Part shown: positions 1-7,920 of the stretch, in pieces
Position numbering within the stretch: the first letter of the stretch is position 1
Layout: every line of letters starts with the position of its first letter
Assembly (NCBI RefSeq): GCF_007989085.1
Contig: NZ_BJVJ01000052.1
Location: 1-43,721, forward strand
Direction: 5' to 3'
Origin: Pseudonocardia sulfidoxydans NBRC 16205
Lineage (GTDB): Bacteria > Actinomycetota > Actinomycetes > Mycobacteriales > Pseudonocardiaceae
DNA length: 43,721 nucleotides
Notes under the pieces: model-generated
The model's input: only the letters and a program-made list of their open reading frames with translations
The model's database searches: none
Told to the model about the DNA's origin: nothing
Position numbers and translations under genes: made by a program

Positions 1-22
1 TATAGCGACCATCGCCACTCAC
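1..22. repeat. Palindrome family A, right half (cut by window edge)
   Basis: The window begins with loop TATA followed by GCGACCATCGCCACTCAC, the right arm of the family A hairpin seen complete at 311-350, 17242-17281 and 40237-40276. It differs from the 40237 copy at one arm position (C for T). The left arm would lie before base 1. Confidence 0.7.
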
Positions 23-298
23 GACCGCTCGTCGGGGCCGGCGCCGTGCGGATCCGCGAACGACACGATCTGCGGCCTGACCGCCTCGGTCGTCACCGAC
101 GACGCCGACCGCGCGCTCGCCGTCGCCCGCCGGATCCGGTCGGGAACGGTGGGCCACAACGCCTTCCGCACCGACTTCGGGATCGCGTTCGGCGGGTTCG
201 CGCAGTCGGGCGTCGGCCGCGAGGGCGGCACCGAGGGCGTGGCGCCGTACCTGGAGACCACGACGGTCGTCCTCGACGCCACCCCGACCGGCTACTGA
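2..298 (+). pseudogene. Aldehyde dehydrogenase, C-terminal remnant
   Basis: The open frame ends at TGA 296-298 and from about base 56 encodes the last ~80 residues of an NAD(P)-dependent aldehyde dehydrogenase. It reads SANDTICGLTASVV, then a GTVGHNAF segment, then the hallmark tail GGFAQSGVGREGGTEG and YLETTTVVLD. The part with the catalytic Glu and Cys and the cofactor fold is absent. The sequence just before SANDT does not resemble the usual residues before the ANDxxYGL segment, and 5' of it is the right arm of a family A palindrome. The simplest reading is a truncated gene whose break lies near the palindrome. The alternative is an intact upstream gene cut by the window edge with an odd local sequence, because the palindrome has no stop in this frame. 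Family assignment is firm; pseudogene status is inferred. Confidence 0.6.
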
Positions 299-310
299 CG
301 CACGGACCTC

Positions 311-350
311 GTGAGCGGCAATAGTCGCCATAGCGACTATTGCCGCTCAC
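311..350. repeat. Palindrome family A, complete copy
   Basis: Perfect 18-bp arms GTGAGCGGCAATAGTCGC and GCGACTATTGCCGCTCAC around loop CATA, starting 13 bp after the aldehyde dehydrogenase stop. Compared with the copies at 17242 and 40237, two arm positions differ and both are matched by a compensating change in the other arm. It could fold as a transcript-ending hairpin, but no T-tract follows. Confidence 0.85.
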
Positions 351-371
351 AGGGGTTGGTGGCGGTGTGGT

Positions 372-686
372 GTGCTGCACGTCGTGGACGACCAACTGCT
401 CGGACGGCTCCGCACCCTGTTCGACGGCCGCGCCGACGTCGTCGAGAAACGGATGGTGGGGGGACGCTCGTTCCTGGTCGACGGCCGGATGTGCTGCGGG
501 GTCACCAAGGGCGGGCTGATGGTCCGCGTCGGCGTGCAGGGTCGCGACGCGGCGCTCGCCGAACCGCACGTGCAGCCGCTGATGATGGGCGCCAAGGTCG
601 TCGAGGCGTACGTGGTCGTGGCCGCCGACGCCGTCGCGGACGACGACGACCTCACGCGCTGGGTGCGGCGCGGCGAGGAGTCCTAG
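372..686 (+). CDS. TfoX N-terminal-domain protein
   Basis: A 104-residue protein from a GTG start. It matches the stand-alone TfoX/Sxy N-terminal domain: an opening helix (LLGRLRTLFDG), a KRMVGGRSFLVDGRMCCGV strand-turn region and a GLMVRVG strand. A PLMMGAKVVEAYVVV segment follows, where members usually have 'M.F.G.....G.v.V'. Sxy/TfoX in gamma-proteobacteria controls competence genes with CRP. Actinobacterial single-domain members are short and of unknown role, so no competence function is claimed. The ribosome-binding site is weak. The gene follows a family A hairpin and its TAG stop directly abuts the end of the convergent LysR gene. Confidence 0.7.
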   Translation: MLHVVDDQLLGRLRTLFDGRADVVEKRMVGGRSFLVDGRMCCGVTKGGLMVRVGVQGRDAALAEPHVQPLMMGAKVVEAYVVVAADAVADDDDLTRWVRRGEES

Positions 687-1610
687 TCACAGGACCGCCT
701 CCTCCAGGCTGCGGCCGATGTCGGCGCCGGTCACGACCTCGACGAGCGCCTCGGCGAGGATCGACGCCGGCTCGCGGTCGGGCACGATCAGCCCCACGAC
801 GGGCCGCGGCCGGATCTCGGCGAGCGGTCGCGCGCACATCCCCGCCGGGACACCGAACGCGTGCAGCCAGGTGTGGGCGACGATGCTCGCGAGCCGGCGC
901 GACGCGACGTGCGCGTACAGCCCGTCGACGCTGTCGGCCTCGACGACCGGGTCCAGCCGCTCCCCCGCCGCCGCCATCGTGGCGTCGAGGATGCGCCGGT
1001 TGCGCATCGACGGCGGTAGCGCGCACAACGGCATCCGGGCGGCTGCCTCCCAGGTCACGACGTCGTCGTCGGCGTGCGGGTCGTCGTCGCGCAGCAGCAG
1101 GAGGTAGCGCTCCCGGTACAGCTCGACGCGGCGGGTGCCGGGCGGGGTCTCGTCGTCGAGGTAGGTGACGCCGGCGTCGAGCTCGAACTCGGTGAGCCGC
1201 CTGCTGATCTCCCGCGACGGCAGCGCCTCGATCCGCACCCGGGCCAGCGGGTTGCGCCGGCCGAACAGCTCGGTGATCAGCGGGGTCGCCGGGATCGCGG
1301 TCGGGATGGCGCCGATGCGTGCGGTCGCGGTGATGCCGTCGCGCATGCGGTCGAGGTCGGCGTAGAGGGCGTCGCGCTCGGCGAGGATGCGGTGGGCCCA
1401 GCCCAGGATCCGCGCGCCCTCGTCGGTGAACCCTTCGAACCGCCTGCCCCGCAGCACGATCACGGCGTCGAGCTCCGACTCGAGCTTGCGGATCGCGGCC
1501 GAGAGCGTGGGCTGGCTGACGTGGCAGGCCGCCGCGGCCCGGCCGAAGTGCCGTTCCCGGCCCAGCGCGACGAGGTACTCGAGCTGGCGGATGAGCACGT
1601 CGCCGGACAC
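687..1610 (-). CDS. LysR-family transcriptional regulator
   Basis: A 307-residue LysR-type regulator of usual length. The N-terminal winged helix-turn-helix covers roughly residues 7-65 (IRQLEYLVALGRERHFGRAA, then the recognition helix SQPTLSAAIRKLE). A linker helix leads into a type 2 periplasmic-binding-like effector domain from about residue 95 (ATARIGAIPTAIPA onward). The start is a GTG; a GTG four codons later is also possible. The next gene upstream on the same strand is a small ABM monooxygenase, with a partial family B palindrome between them. No divergent partner is visible, so its target and ligand cannot be named. Family certain, role unknown. Confidence 0.88.
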   Translation of the reverse strand: MSGDVLIRQLEYLVALGRERHFGRAAAACHVSQPTLSAAIRKLESELDAVIVLRGRRFEGFTDEGARILGWAHRILAERDALYADLDRMRDGITATARIGAIPTAIPATPLITELFGRRNPLARVRIEALPSREISRRLTEFELDAGVTYLDDETPPGTRRVELYRERYLLLLRDDDPHADDDVVTWEAAARMPLCALPPSMRNRRILDATMAAAGERLDPVVEADSVDGLYAHVASRRLASIVAHTWLHAFGVPAGMCARPLAEIRPRPVVGLIVPDREPASILAEALVEVVTGADIGRSLEEAVL

Positions 1611-1651
1611 GCGGCGATCATAGGTGCCGTCATGCCCTCGATCCGCGCTCG

Positions 1652-1676
1652 CTCACGGCCGTGAGGTTGCGCGCGG
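1652..1676. repeat. Palindrome family B, partial copy
   Basis: CTCACGGCCGTGAG is a 14-bp perfect palindrome (1652-1665), continued by GGTTGCGCGC. The right half matches the GTGAGGTTGCGCGC arm of the 54-bp units at 13215-13330 and 19619-19856. The left arm is degenerate, so this is a decayed or collapsed copy. Confidence 0.55.
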
Positions 1677-1691
1677 GGCCGACGGGCGCCG

Positions 1692-2012
1692 TCACTCGGC
1701 GGGAGTCACCTCGGCCATGTCGTTCCAGCCGTCGAGCTCCTGGTAGATGATCTTCGGGCGCTCGGCGACCTGGTAGGGCATCCACTCGAAGAACTTCTTC
1801 ACGTGGTCCATCGCGACGTGCGCCTCGCCCGCCGCCGAGTCCACGAAGGCCTCGAGGATCGCGAACTCGTTCGGGTGCTCCGTGCTCTCGAAGTACTCGA
1901 AGGAGATGTTGCCGGGCTCGGCGTTGACATCCGCGGTGTACTGCGCGATGCCCTTGAGCCACTCGTCCCGCTTCTCGGGGCGGATCTTCGCCTTGAGCGC
2001 GATGAAGATCAT
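1692..2012 (-). CDS. Antibiotic biosynthesis monooxygenase (ABM)-domain protein
   Basis: A 106-residue protein, the normal size of a single ABM (dimeric alpha-beta barrel) domain. Typical features are the opening strand MIFIALKAKIRPEKRDEW, a central GNISFEYFESTEHPNEFAILEAF segment (the 'G...y.l..s...p..f...E.w' pattern) and the H-x6-F segment HVAMDHVKKFFEWM. The family includes quinol monooxygenases such as YgiN and cofactor-free oxygenases; the substrate here cannot be told. The ATG is preceded by AAGGGAA at suitable spacing. It stands alone between the LysR regulator and a membrane protein. The 161 bp upstream of its start (2013-2173) hold no gene I can support. Confidence 0.75.
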   Translation of the reverse strand: MIFIALKAKIRPEKRDEWLKGIAQYTADVNAEPGNISFEYFESTEHPNEFAILEAFVDSAAGEAHVAMDHVKKFFEWMPYQVAERPKIIYQELDGWNDMAEVTPAE

Positions 2013-2173
2013 CGGATGGGGTTCCCTTGCCGTTCGGAGGTCGCCGGCGCAGGCCGGCCGTCGACCCCCGACCGTAGTGCCCGGCCACGACGCCCGGGAG
2101 GGCCGAAATTCTCCCCGGGTGATGATCAGCGGCGTTCGCGCGCAACGTCCCCCGGTCGGGCCACGCCCCGCGG

Positions 2174-2854
2174 TCAGGCGCAGCGCAGCCGGTCGCGGAG
2201 CGCGTCGGCACGGGCGCGCAGGACGACGACGGGGTCGAGCGTGTCGTCCTGCCCGGTCACGGTGCTCGGGCGGCGGCGTCCCGGGACCGGGCCCGTCGCG
2301 TCCAGTTCGGTGGCGACGTCGGCGAGCTCGGTCAACGTGTCGCGGACGGTCTCCCCGGAGTCGTCCCCCGACACCGCCGACCACAGCAGCGGGCCGAGCA
2401 GCCGGTCGGGGTCGATGAGCCCGGTCCGCCACGCGCGGCTGTCGGCGACACGCGAGCCCAGCACGCACAGCTGCCACGTCGACGGGTCGGTGGTGTCGGT
2501 GACGTTGCGGCTGAACCGTCGTGAGCCGGTGAGCTTGCGGTAGCGACGTTCGGGACTGTCGACGAGGTCCACGATCGCGAGCAGCAGCGCCGCCAGCACC
2601 GCGCCGACGAGCAGGCCGGCGACGAGCCACGCCAGCTTCCACCAGCCGTCGCCGAGGAAGAGCGCACCGGCCGCGCCCGCGGCGACGACGACCCCGAGGG
2701 TCGCGCCCGCGGGCACCCGGTCGTGGACGAGCGCGCCGTGGTCGTCGATGGAGTAGTGCGTGCCCTCGACGATCCGCGGATCGAACACGACGAAGCCTCG
2801 CCGGGTACGGACCAGCGTCTGCAAAGGGTGCCGCCCGGCGGCGGGTCGTTCCAT
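2174..2854 (-). CDS. Hypothetical membrane protein
   Basis: A 226-residue protein from ATG; the frame is open further upstream but without a better start. Two adjacent hydrophobic segments at roughly residues 48-65 (ATLGVVVAAGAAGALFLG) and 70-95 (LAWLVAGLLVGAVLAALLLA) form a membrane hairpin. It is flanked by a short N-terminal part with a hydrophilic strand region and a C-terminal domain of about 125 residues rich in Asp and Arg. I recognise no catalytic motif or named family. It lies 67 bp from the start-distal end of the esterase gene on the same strand. Coding is supported by GC3 bias and the membrane pattern; function unknown. Confidence 0.6.
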   Translation of the reverse strand: MERPAAGRHPLQTLVRTRRGFVVFDPRIVEGTHYSIDDHGALVHDRVPAGATLGVVVAAGAAGALFLGDGWWKLAWLVAGLLVGAVLAALLLAIVDLVDSPERRYRKLTGSRRFSRNVTDTTDPSTWQLCVLGSRVADSRAWRTGLIDPDRLLGPLLWSAVSGDDSGETVRDTLTELADVATELDATGPVPGRRRPSTVTGQDDTLDPVVVLRARADALRDRLRCA

Positions 2855-2921
2855 CGTGCGTGTCCCGTTCACATGCGAAAGCCGACTGCTACAACCAGGT
2901 ATCGACGACCGTGCCGCGGTG

Positions 2922-4058
2922 TTAGCCGACCGCGCGGGTGATTCGCTCCATAGCGCGCGCACCCACCGGGCCCCGGTCGCGGTCATGGTCGCGGACGGCC
3001 AGCGACAGGCCCGCGCGGACGGCGCTGGCGGCGTCGAGGGTGGCGTCGCGGGCGGCCGCGCTGATCGCGGTGAAGCTCGCGTAGCCGTGGACGAGCCCGC
3101 TGAACCGTCGCGCCAGCACCGGGACGCCGGCGTCGCGCAGCCGGGCGGCGAACTCCTCGCCCTCGTCGCGCAGCGGGTCGAACCCGGCCGTCGACAGGTA
3201 GACCGGCGGCATCCCGGACAGGTCGTCGGCGCGCAGGATGGCGCCGCGGGCGTCGTCGTCGGGGACGCCGTCGGGCAGGTAGGCGCGTTCCAGCTCCGCG
3301 AGGTACTCGGCGGTCAGGCCGAAGCCGGAGCCGAACAGCTCGCGGGAGCCGCCGCTGCGCTCCGCGTCGGTGGCCGGGTACAGGGCCAGCACGAACGACG
3401 GCGACGGCAGCCCCTCGGCGGCCTGCTGGTGCGCGACGACGAGCGCGAGGTTGGCGCCCGCGCTGTCACCGCCGACGGCCAGCAGGCGGGGGTCGGCGCC
3501 GAACTCGTCGGCGTGGCCGGCGACGTGGGCGAACGCGGCGATGGCGTCGTCGAGCGCGGCCGGGTAGGGGTGCTCGGGGGCGAGCCGGTAGTCGACCGAG
3601 AGCACCCGCAGCTGCGACTGCGCGGCCAGCAGCCGGCACAGCGGATCGGTCGAGCCGAGGCTGCCGAGCACGAACCCGCCGCCGTGGAAGTACACGACCA
3701 TCCCCGACGTCGTCGGCACCGACGGCGGGACGTAGAGGCGCGCGGCGAGCGGGCCGGTGGCGCCGGGGACGGTGAGGTCGTAGGTCTCGATGTCGTCGGG
3801 GGCGCCGACGGCGACGATCTCGGCGGCGAAGTCGGCCTGGCGGCGCTGCTCGGCGAGTGCGGCCTCGCCGAGGCGGTCCTCGCTCTCCGACGACAGCAGC
3901 TCACCGACGCGGTTGAGCAGCTGCAGGTCGAGGTCGAGCTGCTGGTCGTCGATGCGTACGGGCGGGCCCGCGACCAGGCGTTTGAGCGGTCGGGGCAGCC
4001 CGAACACGACTCGCAACGCCACTCGCCACGCCCGCAGCCGGGCCCACTCGCGGACCAT
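2922..4058 (-). CDS. Alpha/beta hydrolase, hormone-sensitive-lipase family
   Basis: A 378-residue esterase/lipase of the HSL (bacterial family IV) group. The oxyanion-hole motif HGGG is at residues 125-128 and the nucleophile elbow GDSAG has Ser199. The acid is Asp294 in the DPLRDE motif and the base His324 in VHGY, so the triad is complete. An N-terminal cap region (1-115) precedes the alpha/beta fold, as in mycobacterial Lip proteins. These enzymes hydrolyse short- to medium-chain esters in the cytoplasm or at the membrane. The gene lies 34 bp beyond the stop of the CobW-like gene, possibly in the same transcript. The natural substrate cannot be inferred. Confidence 0.88.
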   Translation of the reverse strand: MVREWARLRAWRVALRVVFGLPRPLKRLVAGPPVRIDDQQLDLDLQLLNRVGELLSSESEDRLGEAALAEQRRQADFAAEIVAVGAPDDIETYDLTVPGATGPLAARLYVPPSVPTTSGMVVYFHGGGFVLGSLGSTDPLCRLLAAQSQLRVLSVDYRLAPEHPYPAALDDAIAAFAHVAGHADEFGADPRLLAVGGDSAGANLALVVAHQQAAEGLPSPSFVLALYPATDAERSGGSRELFGSGFGLTAEYLAELERAYLPDGVPDDDARGAILRADDLSGMPPVYLSTAGFDPLRDEGEEFAARLRDAGVPVLARRFSGLVHGYASFTAISAAARDATLDAASAVRAGLSLAVRDHDRDRGPVGARAMERITRAVG

Positions 4059-4092
4059 GCCCGCAGGTTACTCCCGAGTACGACCCGGACGC

Positions 4093-5097
4093 TCACCTGT
4101 CGAAGGTGTACCGCAGCACAGCGAGCATGTCGTCGGGACCGGCGGGCTCCTCACGCTCACAGGCACGCAGCGCGGACCGCAGCGCGTCGGCGTCGACACC
4201 CGAGCCGATGAACTCCAGACCCGTCCGCCGCGGCTCGTCGCGCGGCCACGACGTCCGGTCGAACCGCAGGTACCGGCCCACGGCGTGCAGCCCGAACCGC
4301 TGCCGGTGCCCGGTCACCCCGAAGTCGACGAACCCCTTGACCCGGTAGGTCCCGGCGGGCCGGCGGTCGAGCAGCTCGACGAACCGCCGCGGGTCGATCG
4401 GGCGCTCGGTGACGTACTCGACGGCCTCGTAGGCGGCGTGCAGGTGGTTCGTGTGGTCGTCGTCGGTGGCCCCGGCGAGCATCAGCTGCCGCCCGGGGAC
4501 GACGTGGATGTCGAACAGCAGCCCCGGATCGACAACGCCGTGGCTCGCCGGGACGATCGGCGCACGTCCGTTGGCCTCCCGGCACGCCCGCCGGACCCGG
4601 CACAACCTGGCCGGGTCGACGCGGTCGGCCTTGTTCAGCACGATGAGGTCGGCGAGGCCGACGTGCCCCTCGACCTGCGGGTGCCGGGCCCGGGTGGTCT
4701 CGAACTCCGCGGCGTCGACCACCTGCACCAGCCCGCCGAACGTCGTCCGCGCGGTGCCCGCGGTGAGCACCAGCTGCACGAGCGCGCCCGGCTCGGCGAT
4801 GCCGCTGGCCTCGATGACGATCACGTCGACCTCCGACGACGGGCCCGCAAGCTTCTCCAGTAGCGGCCCGACGCCCTCCTCGCCGACGGCGCAGCAGAGG
4901 CAGCCGTTGCCGAGCGGTACCACACCGTCGGCCTGCCCGCCGACGAGCATCGCGTCGATCCCGATGCTGCCGAAGTCGTTGACGATCACGCCGATCCGAA
5001 CGTCCGCGCTGTGCGCGAGCAGGTGGTTGAGCAGCGTCGTCTTGCCCGCGCCCAGGAACCCGGCGAGGACGAGCACCGGGATCCGACGGCCGCGCAT
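4093..5097 (-). CDS. CobW/G3E-family GTP-binding metallochaperone
   Basis: A 334-residue G3E GTPase. Walker A is GFLGAGKT (residues 13-20), and the CxCC metal-binding motif GCLCC has Cys66, Cys68 and Cys69. An IEASGIAEP switch region and the guanine-specificity motif NKAD follow, then a C-terminal CobW_C domain from about residue 225 (RRFVELLDRRPAGTYRVKGF). COG0523 members such as ZNG1, ZigA and YeiR deliver metal, often zinc, to client enzymes. The family is clear but the client is not. No Zur-like site is evident in the 62 bp separating it from the divergent SRPBCC gene, although zinc-responsive members often have one. Confidence 0.87.
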   Translation of the reverse strand: MRGRRIPVLVLAGFLGAGKTTLLNHLLAHSADVRIGVIVNDFGSIGIDAMLVGGQADGVVPLGNGCLCCAVGEEGVGPLLEKLAGPSSEVDVIVIEASGIAEPGALVQLVLTAGTARTTFGGLVQVVDAAEFETTRARHPQVEGHVGLADLIVLNKADRVDPARLCRVRRACREANGRAPIVPASHGVVDPGLLFDIHVVPGRQLMLAGATDDDHTNHLHAAYEAVEYVTERPIDPRRFVELLDRRPAGTYRVKGFVDFGVTGHRQRFGLHAVGRYLRFDRTSWPRDEPRRTGLEFIGSGVDADALRSALRACEREEPAGPDDMLAVLRYTFDR

Positions 5098-5159
5098 CCG
5101 GCAATGCCTATCACGACCTCGGTGATCCGCTGTGCGACGGCCAGGTCACTTGCAGCAGG

Positions 5160-5678
5160 ATGTCCGGCATGGCCGACGTCACCGCCAGTGCCACGCGCAC
5201 GATCTCCGCCCCCGCGTTCCGGGTCCGGCGCATGCTCGCCGACTACGAGACGGTCCGCCCCCGCATCCTCACCGAGCACTACCGCGACTACGTGCTGCAC
5301 AGCGGCACCGTCGGCGAGGGCACGGTCGCGGGCTGGACGTTGCAGGCCACCAGCAAGCGGTCGCGCGAGGTCGTCGTCGACGTCTCGCTGCCCATGCACG
5401 ACAAGATCGTCGAGACCGACCGCAACTCCACGATGGTCACGACGTGGAAGGTCACCCCCGGCCCGCCCATCACCTGCACCGTCACCGTCACCTCGACCTG
5501 GCAGGGCGCCGGCGGCATCGGCGGGTTCTTCGAGCGCCGGTTCGCCCCCAAGGCACTCGCCGCGATCTACGACGAGGTGCTCGCGAACCTGGAGCGCATC
5601 GTGGCGGCGGAGCCGGAGGCCGGCACGGACGCCGACCCCGGGGACTCCCCGTCCGTCGAGCGGTCCGACCAGGACTGA
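5160..5678 (+). CDS. SRPBCC (START-like) family protein
   Basis: A 172-residue protein (164-169 if one of the next in-frame ATGs is used; AGGA sits close before the first). It has the START-like helix-grip pattern: an N-terminal strand with the 'I.AP...V...L.DYE' motif (TISAPAFRVRRMLADYETV), several beta strands (VVVDVSLPMHDKIVETD, CTVTVTSTWQ) and a long C-terminal helix (PKALAAIYDEVLANLERIV). These proteins bind hydrophobic ligands or act as cyclases, but no specific subfamily is recognisable. The hydrophilic last 20 residues look disordered. It is followed after 4 bp by the PfkB kinase, so the two are probably co-transcribed. Confidence 0.72.
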   Translation: MSGMADVTASATRTISAPAFRVRRMLADYETVRPRILTEHYRDYVLHSGTVGEGTVAGWTLQATSKRSREVVVDVSLPMHDKIVETDRNSTMVTTWKVTPGPPITCTVTVTSTWQGAGGIGGFFERRFAPKALAAIYDEVLANLERIVAAEPEAGTDADPGDSPSVERSDQD

Positions 5679-5682
5679 CCCG

Positions 5683-6648
5683 GTGCCCGCGCCCGGGGTC
5701 GTCGCCGTCGCCGGCGAGGCGCTGGTCGACATCGTGCCCGCCCCCGTCGCCGGCTACCACGAGCTCGCACCCGGCGGCAGCCCCGCGAACACCGCTGTCG
5801 GACTGGCCCGGCTCGGCGTCCCCGTGCGGATGCTGGCCCGCCTCGCCGACGATCTCCTCGGCCGCAGGCTGCGCACCCACCTGGAGCGCAACGGCGTCGA
5901 CCTGAGCCACGTCGTCGCCGCCGCCGAGCCGTCGTCGATGGCGGTGGTGGAGGTCGACGAGCGCGGTGTCGCGAGCTACGACTTCCGCGTCGCCGGGACG
6001 GCCGACTGGCAGTGGACCGCCGACGAGCTGGCCGACGCACTCTCCGGCCCCGTCGTCGCCCTGCACACGGGGTCGCTCGCGCTGACCACGGCGCCCGGGG
6101 CCGCGGTGCTGCGCGACCTCGTCCGCCGCGCCGCCCCGACCGCGACGGTCAGCTACGACCCCAACTGCCGGCCGCTGCTGATGGGCGGCGACGTCCTCGC
6201 CGGGGTGCACGAGATGGTCGGCCTCGCCGACATCGTGAAGGTGAGCTCCGAGGACCTCGACTGGCTGCTGCCCGGGACGTCCTACGACACGGTGGTCGAC
6301 GACTGGCTCGCCCGCGGTGCCGCGCTGGTCGCGGTGACCCTCGGCGCCGACGGCGTCCTCGCCGCAACCGCGGCGGGCCTGCGGACGCGGCTGCCGGGGC
6401 GACCGGTGGAGGTCGTCGACACCGTGGGGGCCGGCGACACCTTCTCCGCGGGGCTGCTGACCGGCCTGCACACCCGCGGTCTGTTCGGCGCCGCTGCGCG
6501 GGAGGCGTTGCGCGCCATCGCCGCCGACGATCTCGACGCGGTCCTCGACGGCGCGATCCGGGCCGCGGCGATCACCTGCTCACGACGTGGTGCCGACCCG
6601 CCCACGGCCGACGAGCTGGACCGCTCCGCAGCGTCGGGCAGGCCGTGA
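5683..6648 (+). CDS. PfkB-family carbohydrate kinase
   Basis: A 321-residue ribokinase/fructokinase-like sugar kinase from GTG. The PfkB N-terminal signature is GGSPANTAVGLARLG, with the substrate lid nearby. The C-terminal signature DTVGAGDTFSAGLL carries the catalytic Asp of GAGD and the anion hole. VSYDPNCRPLL matches the DPNxR motif typical of fructokinases, and TLGADGVL is the usual strand before the nucleotide site. It phosphorylates a sugar with ATP in the cytoplasm; fructose is the best guess from DPNxR, but no transport gene is nearby. The stop codon overlaps the first arm of a hairpin at 6645-6692. Confidence 0.85.
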   Translation: MPAPGVVAVAGEALVDIVPAPVAGYHELAPGGSPANTAVGLARLGVPVRMLARLADDLLGRRLRTHLERNGVDLSHVVAAAEPSSMAVVEVDERGVASYDFRVAGTADWQWTADELADALSGPVVALHTGSLALTTAPGAAVLRDLVRRAAPTATVSYDPNCRPLLMGGDVLAGVHEMVGLADIVKVSSEDLDWLLPGTSYDTVVDDWLARGAALVAVTLGADGVLAATAAGLRTRLPGRPVEVVDTVGAGDTFSAGLLTGLHTRGLFGAAAREALRAIAADDLDAVLDGAIRAAAITCSRRGADPPTADELDRSAASGRP

Positions 6649-6692
6649 GCGACGGCGGACGGCCCCAGATCCTTTCGTCCGCCGCCGCTCAC
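6645..6692 (+). terminator. Hairpin at end of PfkB gene (possible terminator)
   Basis: 16-bp arms (6645-6660 and 6677-6692) with one mismatch enclose a 16-base loop and overlap the kinase stop codon. The outer ends GTGAGCG/CGCTCAC match family A palindromes, so it may be a diverged member. No T-tract. The rest of the 234-bp gap to the next gene shows no supportable gene. Confidence 0.5.
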
Positions 6693-6882
6693 GTTCGGGG
6701 GTCGCAGGCGACATAAGGGGCGAAACCGACCTCAGCACCGTTGGCCCCTCCCGTCCCGCGACGCCTCTCATTTCACCCCAGCTCGTCACCGTCGGGGAAC
6801 CCTTCCACCCGGACGTGTACCTCGATCGTGGCGATGTCGACGAGAACTTGCGCCCCACGGGCGCAGTCGGTAACCAACGCCC

Positions 6883-7296
6883 GTGCCCGTTCCCGACCTC
6901 GCCGCCGAGCTCGACCTCGCCCCGCACCCCGAGGGCGGCTGGTACCGACGCACCTGGACCGCACCCGGCACCGTCGACACCCCGCACGGGCCGCGCCCCA
7001 CCGCCACCGCGATCCTCTACCTGCTCGACGGCGTCTCCGCCTGGCACCGCGTCCGCTCCACCGAACTGTGGTGCTGGCACACCGGATCACCCGTCGGCCT
7101 CGCGCTCGGCGGCTCGCTCGACACCCCCGGCCCTCCCGACGAGGCCGTCCTCGGCCCACCCGGCGACGGCGCGCTGCCCCAACGCGAGATCCCACCCGGC
7201 GTCTGGCAGACCGCACGACTCCTCGGCGCCCAGCCCGCCCTCGTCAGCTGCATCGTCTCCCCTGGGTTCGACTTCGCGGACTTCTCACTCGCGTGA
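6883..7296 (+). CDS. Cupin superfamily protein (DUF985/cupin_5)
   Basis: A 137-residue protein from GTG that fits the DUF985 cupin in length and pattern. It opens with LAPHPEGGWYRRTW (the 'L..HPEGGyYretw' motif), then TAILYLLDGVSAWHRVRSTELWCWHTGSPVGLAL, equivalent to 'ttIyfLL..g..S.wHrvksdEiw.~hgG.pl'. PPGVWQTARLLG then precedes the C-terminal VSPGFDFADFSLA. The beta-barrel fold is expected; family biochemistry is poorly known and sugar or metabolite epimerase-like roles have been suggested from structure only. It is followed after 45 bp by the DUF1707 gene on the same strand. Confidence 0.82.
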   Translation: MPVPDLAAELDLAPHPEGGWYRRTWTAPGTVDTPHGPRPTATAILYLLDGVSAWHRVRSTELWCWHTGSPVGLALGGSLDTPGPPDEAVLGPPGDGALPQREIPPGVWQTARLLGAQPALVSCIVSPGFDFADFSLA

Positions 7297-7341
7297 TCGA
7301 CTCCGGTCAAAACGGACAGGGGTGGGGCTAGGGTGGCAACC

Positions 7342-7908
7342 ATGACGGTCGCGCAGCCTCCCGACCAGACACCGCCCGAGTCCCTCGACCCGGCCCGCCG
7401 CACCATCACCGACCAGCTCGAACGCGCCGTCGGCGAGGGCAGACTCACCCTCGACGAGTTCACCGACCGCTCCGCGCTCGTCTGGAAGGCACAGAACGCC
7501 GGCGAGCTCGACGCCGTCGTCGCCGACCTCCCCGCCGCGCCCGTCGTCGGCAGCACCCAGCCGGCCCGCTCGACGCTCGTCAGCGTCATCGGCGACATCC
7601 GCCGCCGCGGCCGTTGGGCCCTGCGCCGCAAGACCACCGCCGTGCTGCTCATCGGCGACGTCGAGCTCGACCTGCGCGGCGCCGTCGTCACCGAGCAGAG
7701 CAGCGAACCCGTCACCGTCGACGTGTGGTCGATCATCGGCGACACCGACGTCGTCGTCCCCGACGGCGTCGAGGCCGAGCTGGTCGGCTTCAGCCTGCTC
7801 GGCGACCGCCGCGTCGACCTCGCCCCGGTCCCCCGCGTCCCCGGCACCCCGGTCGTCCGCATCCGGGTGTTCTCGCTGCTGGGCGACGCGAAGCTCCGCA
7901 GCGGCTGA
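7342..7908 (+). CDS. DUF1707 and LiaF-like C-terminal domain protein
   Basis: A 188-residue protein from ATG; a GTG three codons earlier is possible, but AGGGTGG is better spaced for the ATG. Residues ~16-65 are the SHOCT-like DUF1707 domain, with the signature EGRLTLDEFTDRSALVWKA and GELDAVVADLP. Residues ~80-188 are beta-repeat sequence of the LiaF/DUF2154 cell-wall-active antibiotic response type: VSVIGDIRR, LLIGDVELDLRGA, VWSIIGDTDVVVPDGVEAEL and VFSLLGDAKL. LiaF-type domains modulate envelope-stress two-component systems. No membrane segment is visible, so a cytoplasmic or peripheral role is likely. The gene ends at a convergent junction filled by two family C palindromes. Confidence 0.82.
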   Translation: MTVAQPPDQTPPESLDPARRTITDQLERAVGEGRLTLDEFTDRSALVWKAQNAGELDAVVADLPAAPVVGSTQPARSTLVSVIGDIRRRGRWALRRKTTAVLLIGDVELDLRGAVVTEQSSEPVTVDVWSIIGDTDVVVPDGVEAELVGFSLLGDRRVDLAPVPRVPGTPVVRIRVFSLLGDAKLRSG

Positions 7909-7920
7909 GCCTGCCCATTC

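Noticed and set aside
2760..4211. Long plus-strand open frame opposite the esterase and hypothetical gene
   Set aside because: Very high GC keeps antisense frames open; the translation is low-complexity, lacks domains, and the opposite strand encodes a complete esterase with an intact triad. The same applies to the plus-strand frames at 7614-9233, 10793-13123, 14265-15812 and 21055-22791.
6773..6880. Minus-strand coding look (short peptide ending in a GFPDGDELG-like tail)
   Set aside because: The frame continues into the antisense of the cupin gene without a credible start, and I recognise no family. Possibly a decayed fragment, but not supportable.
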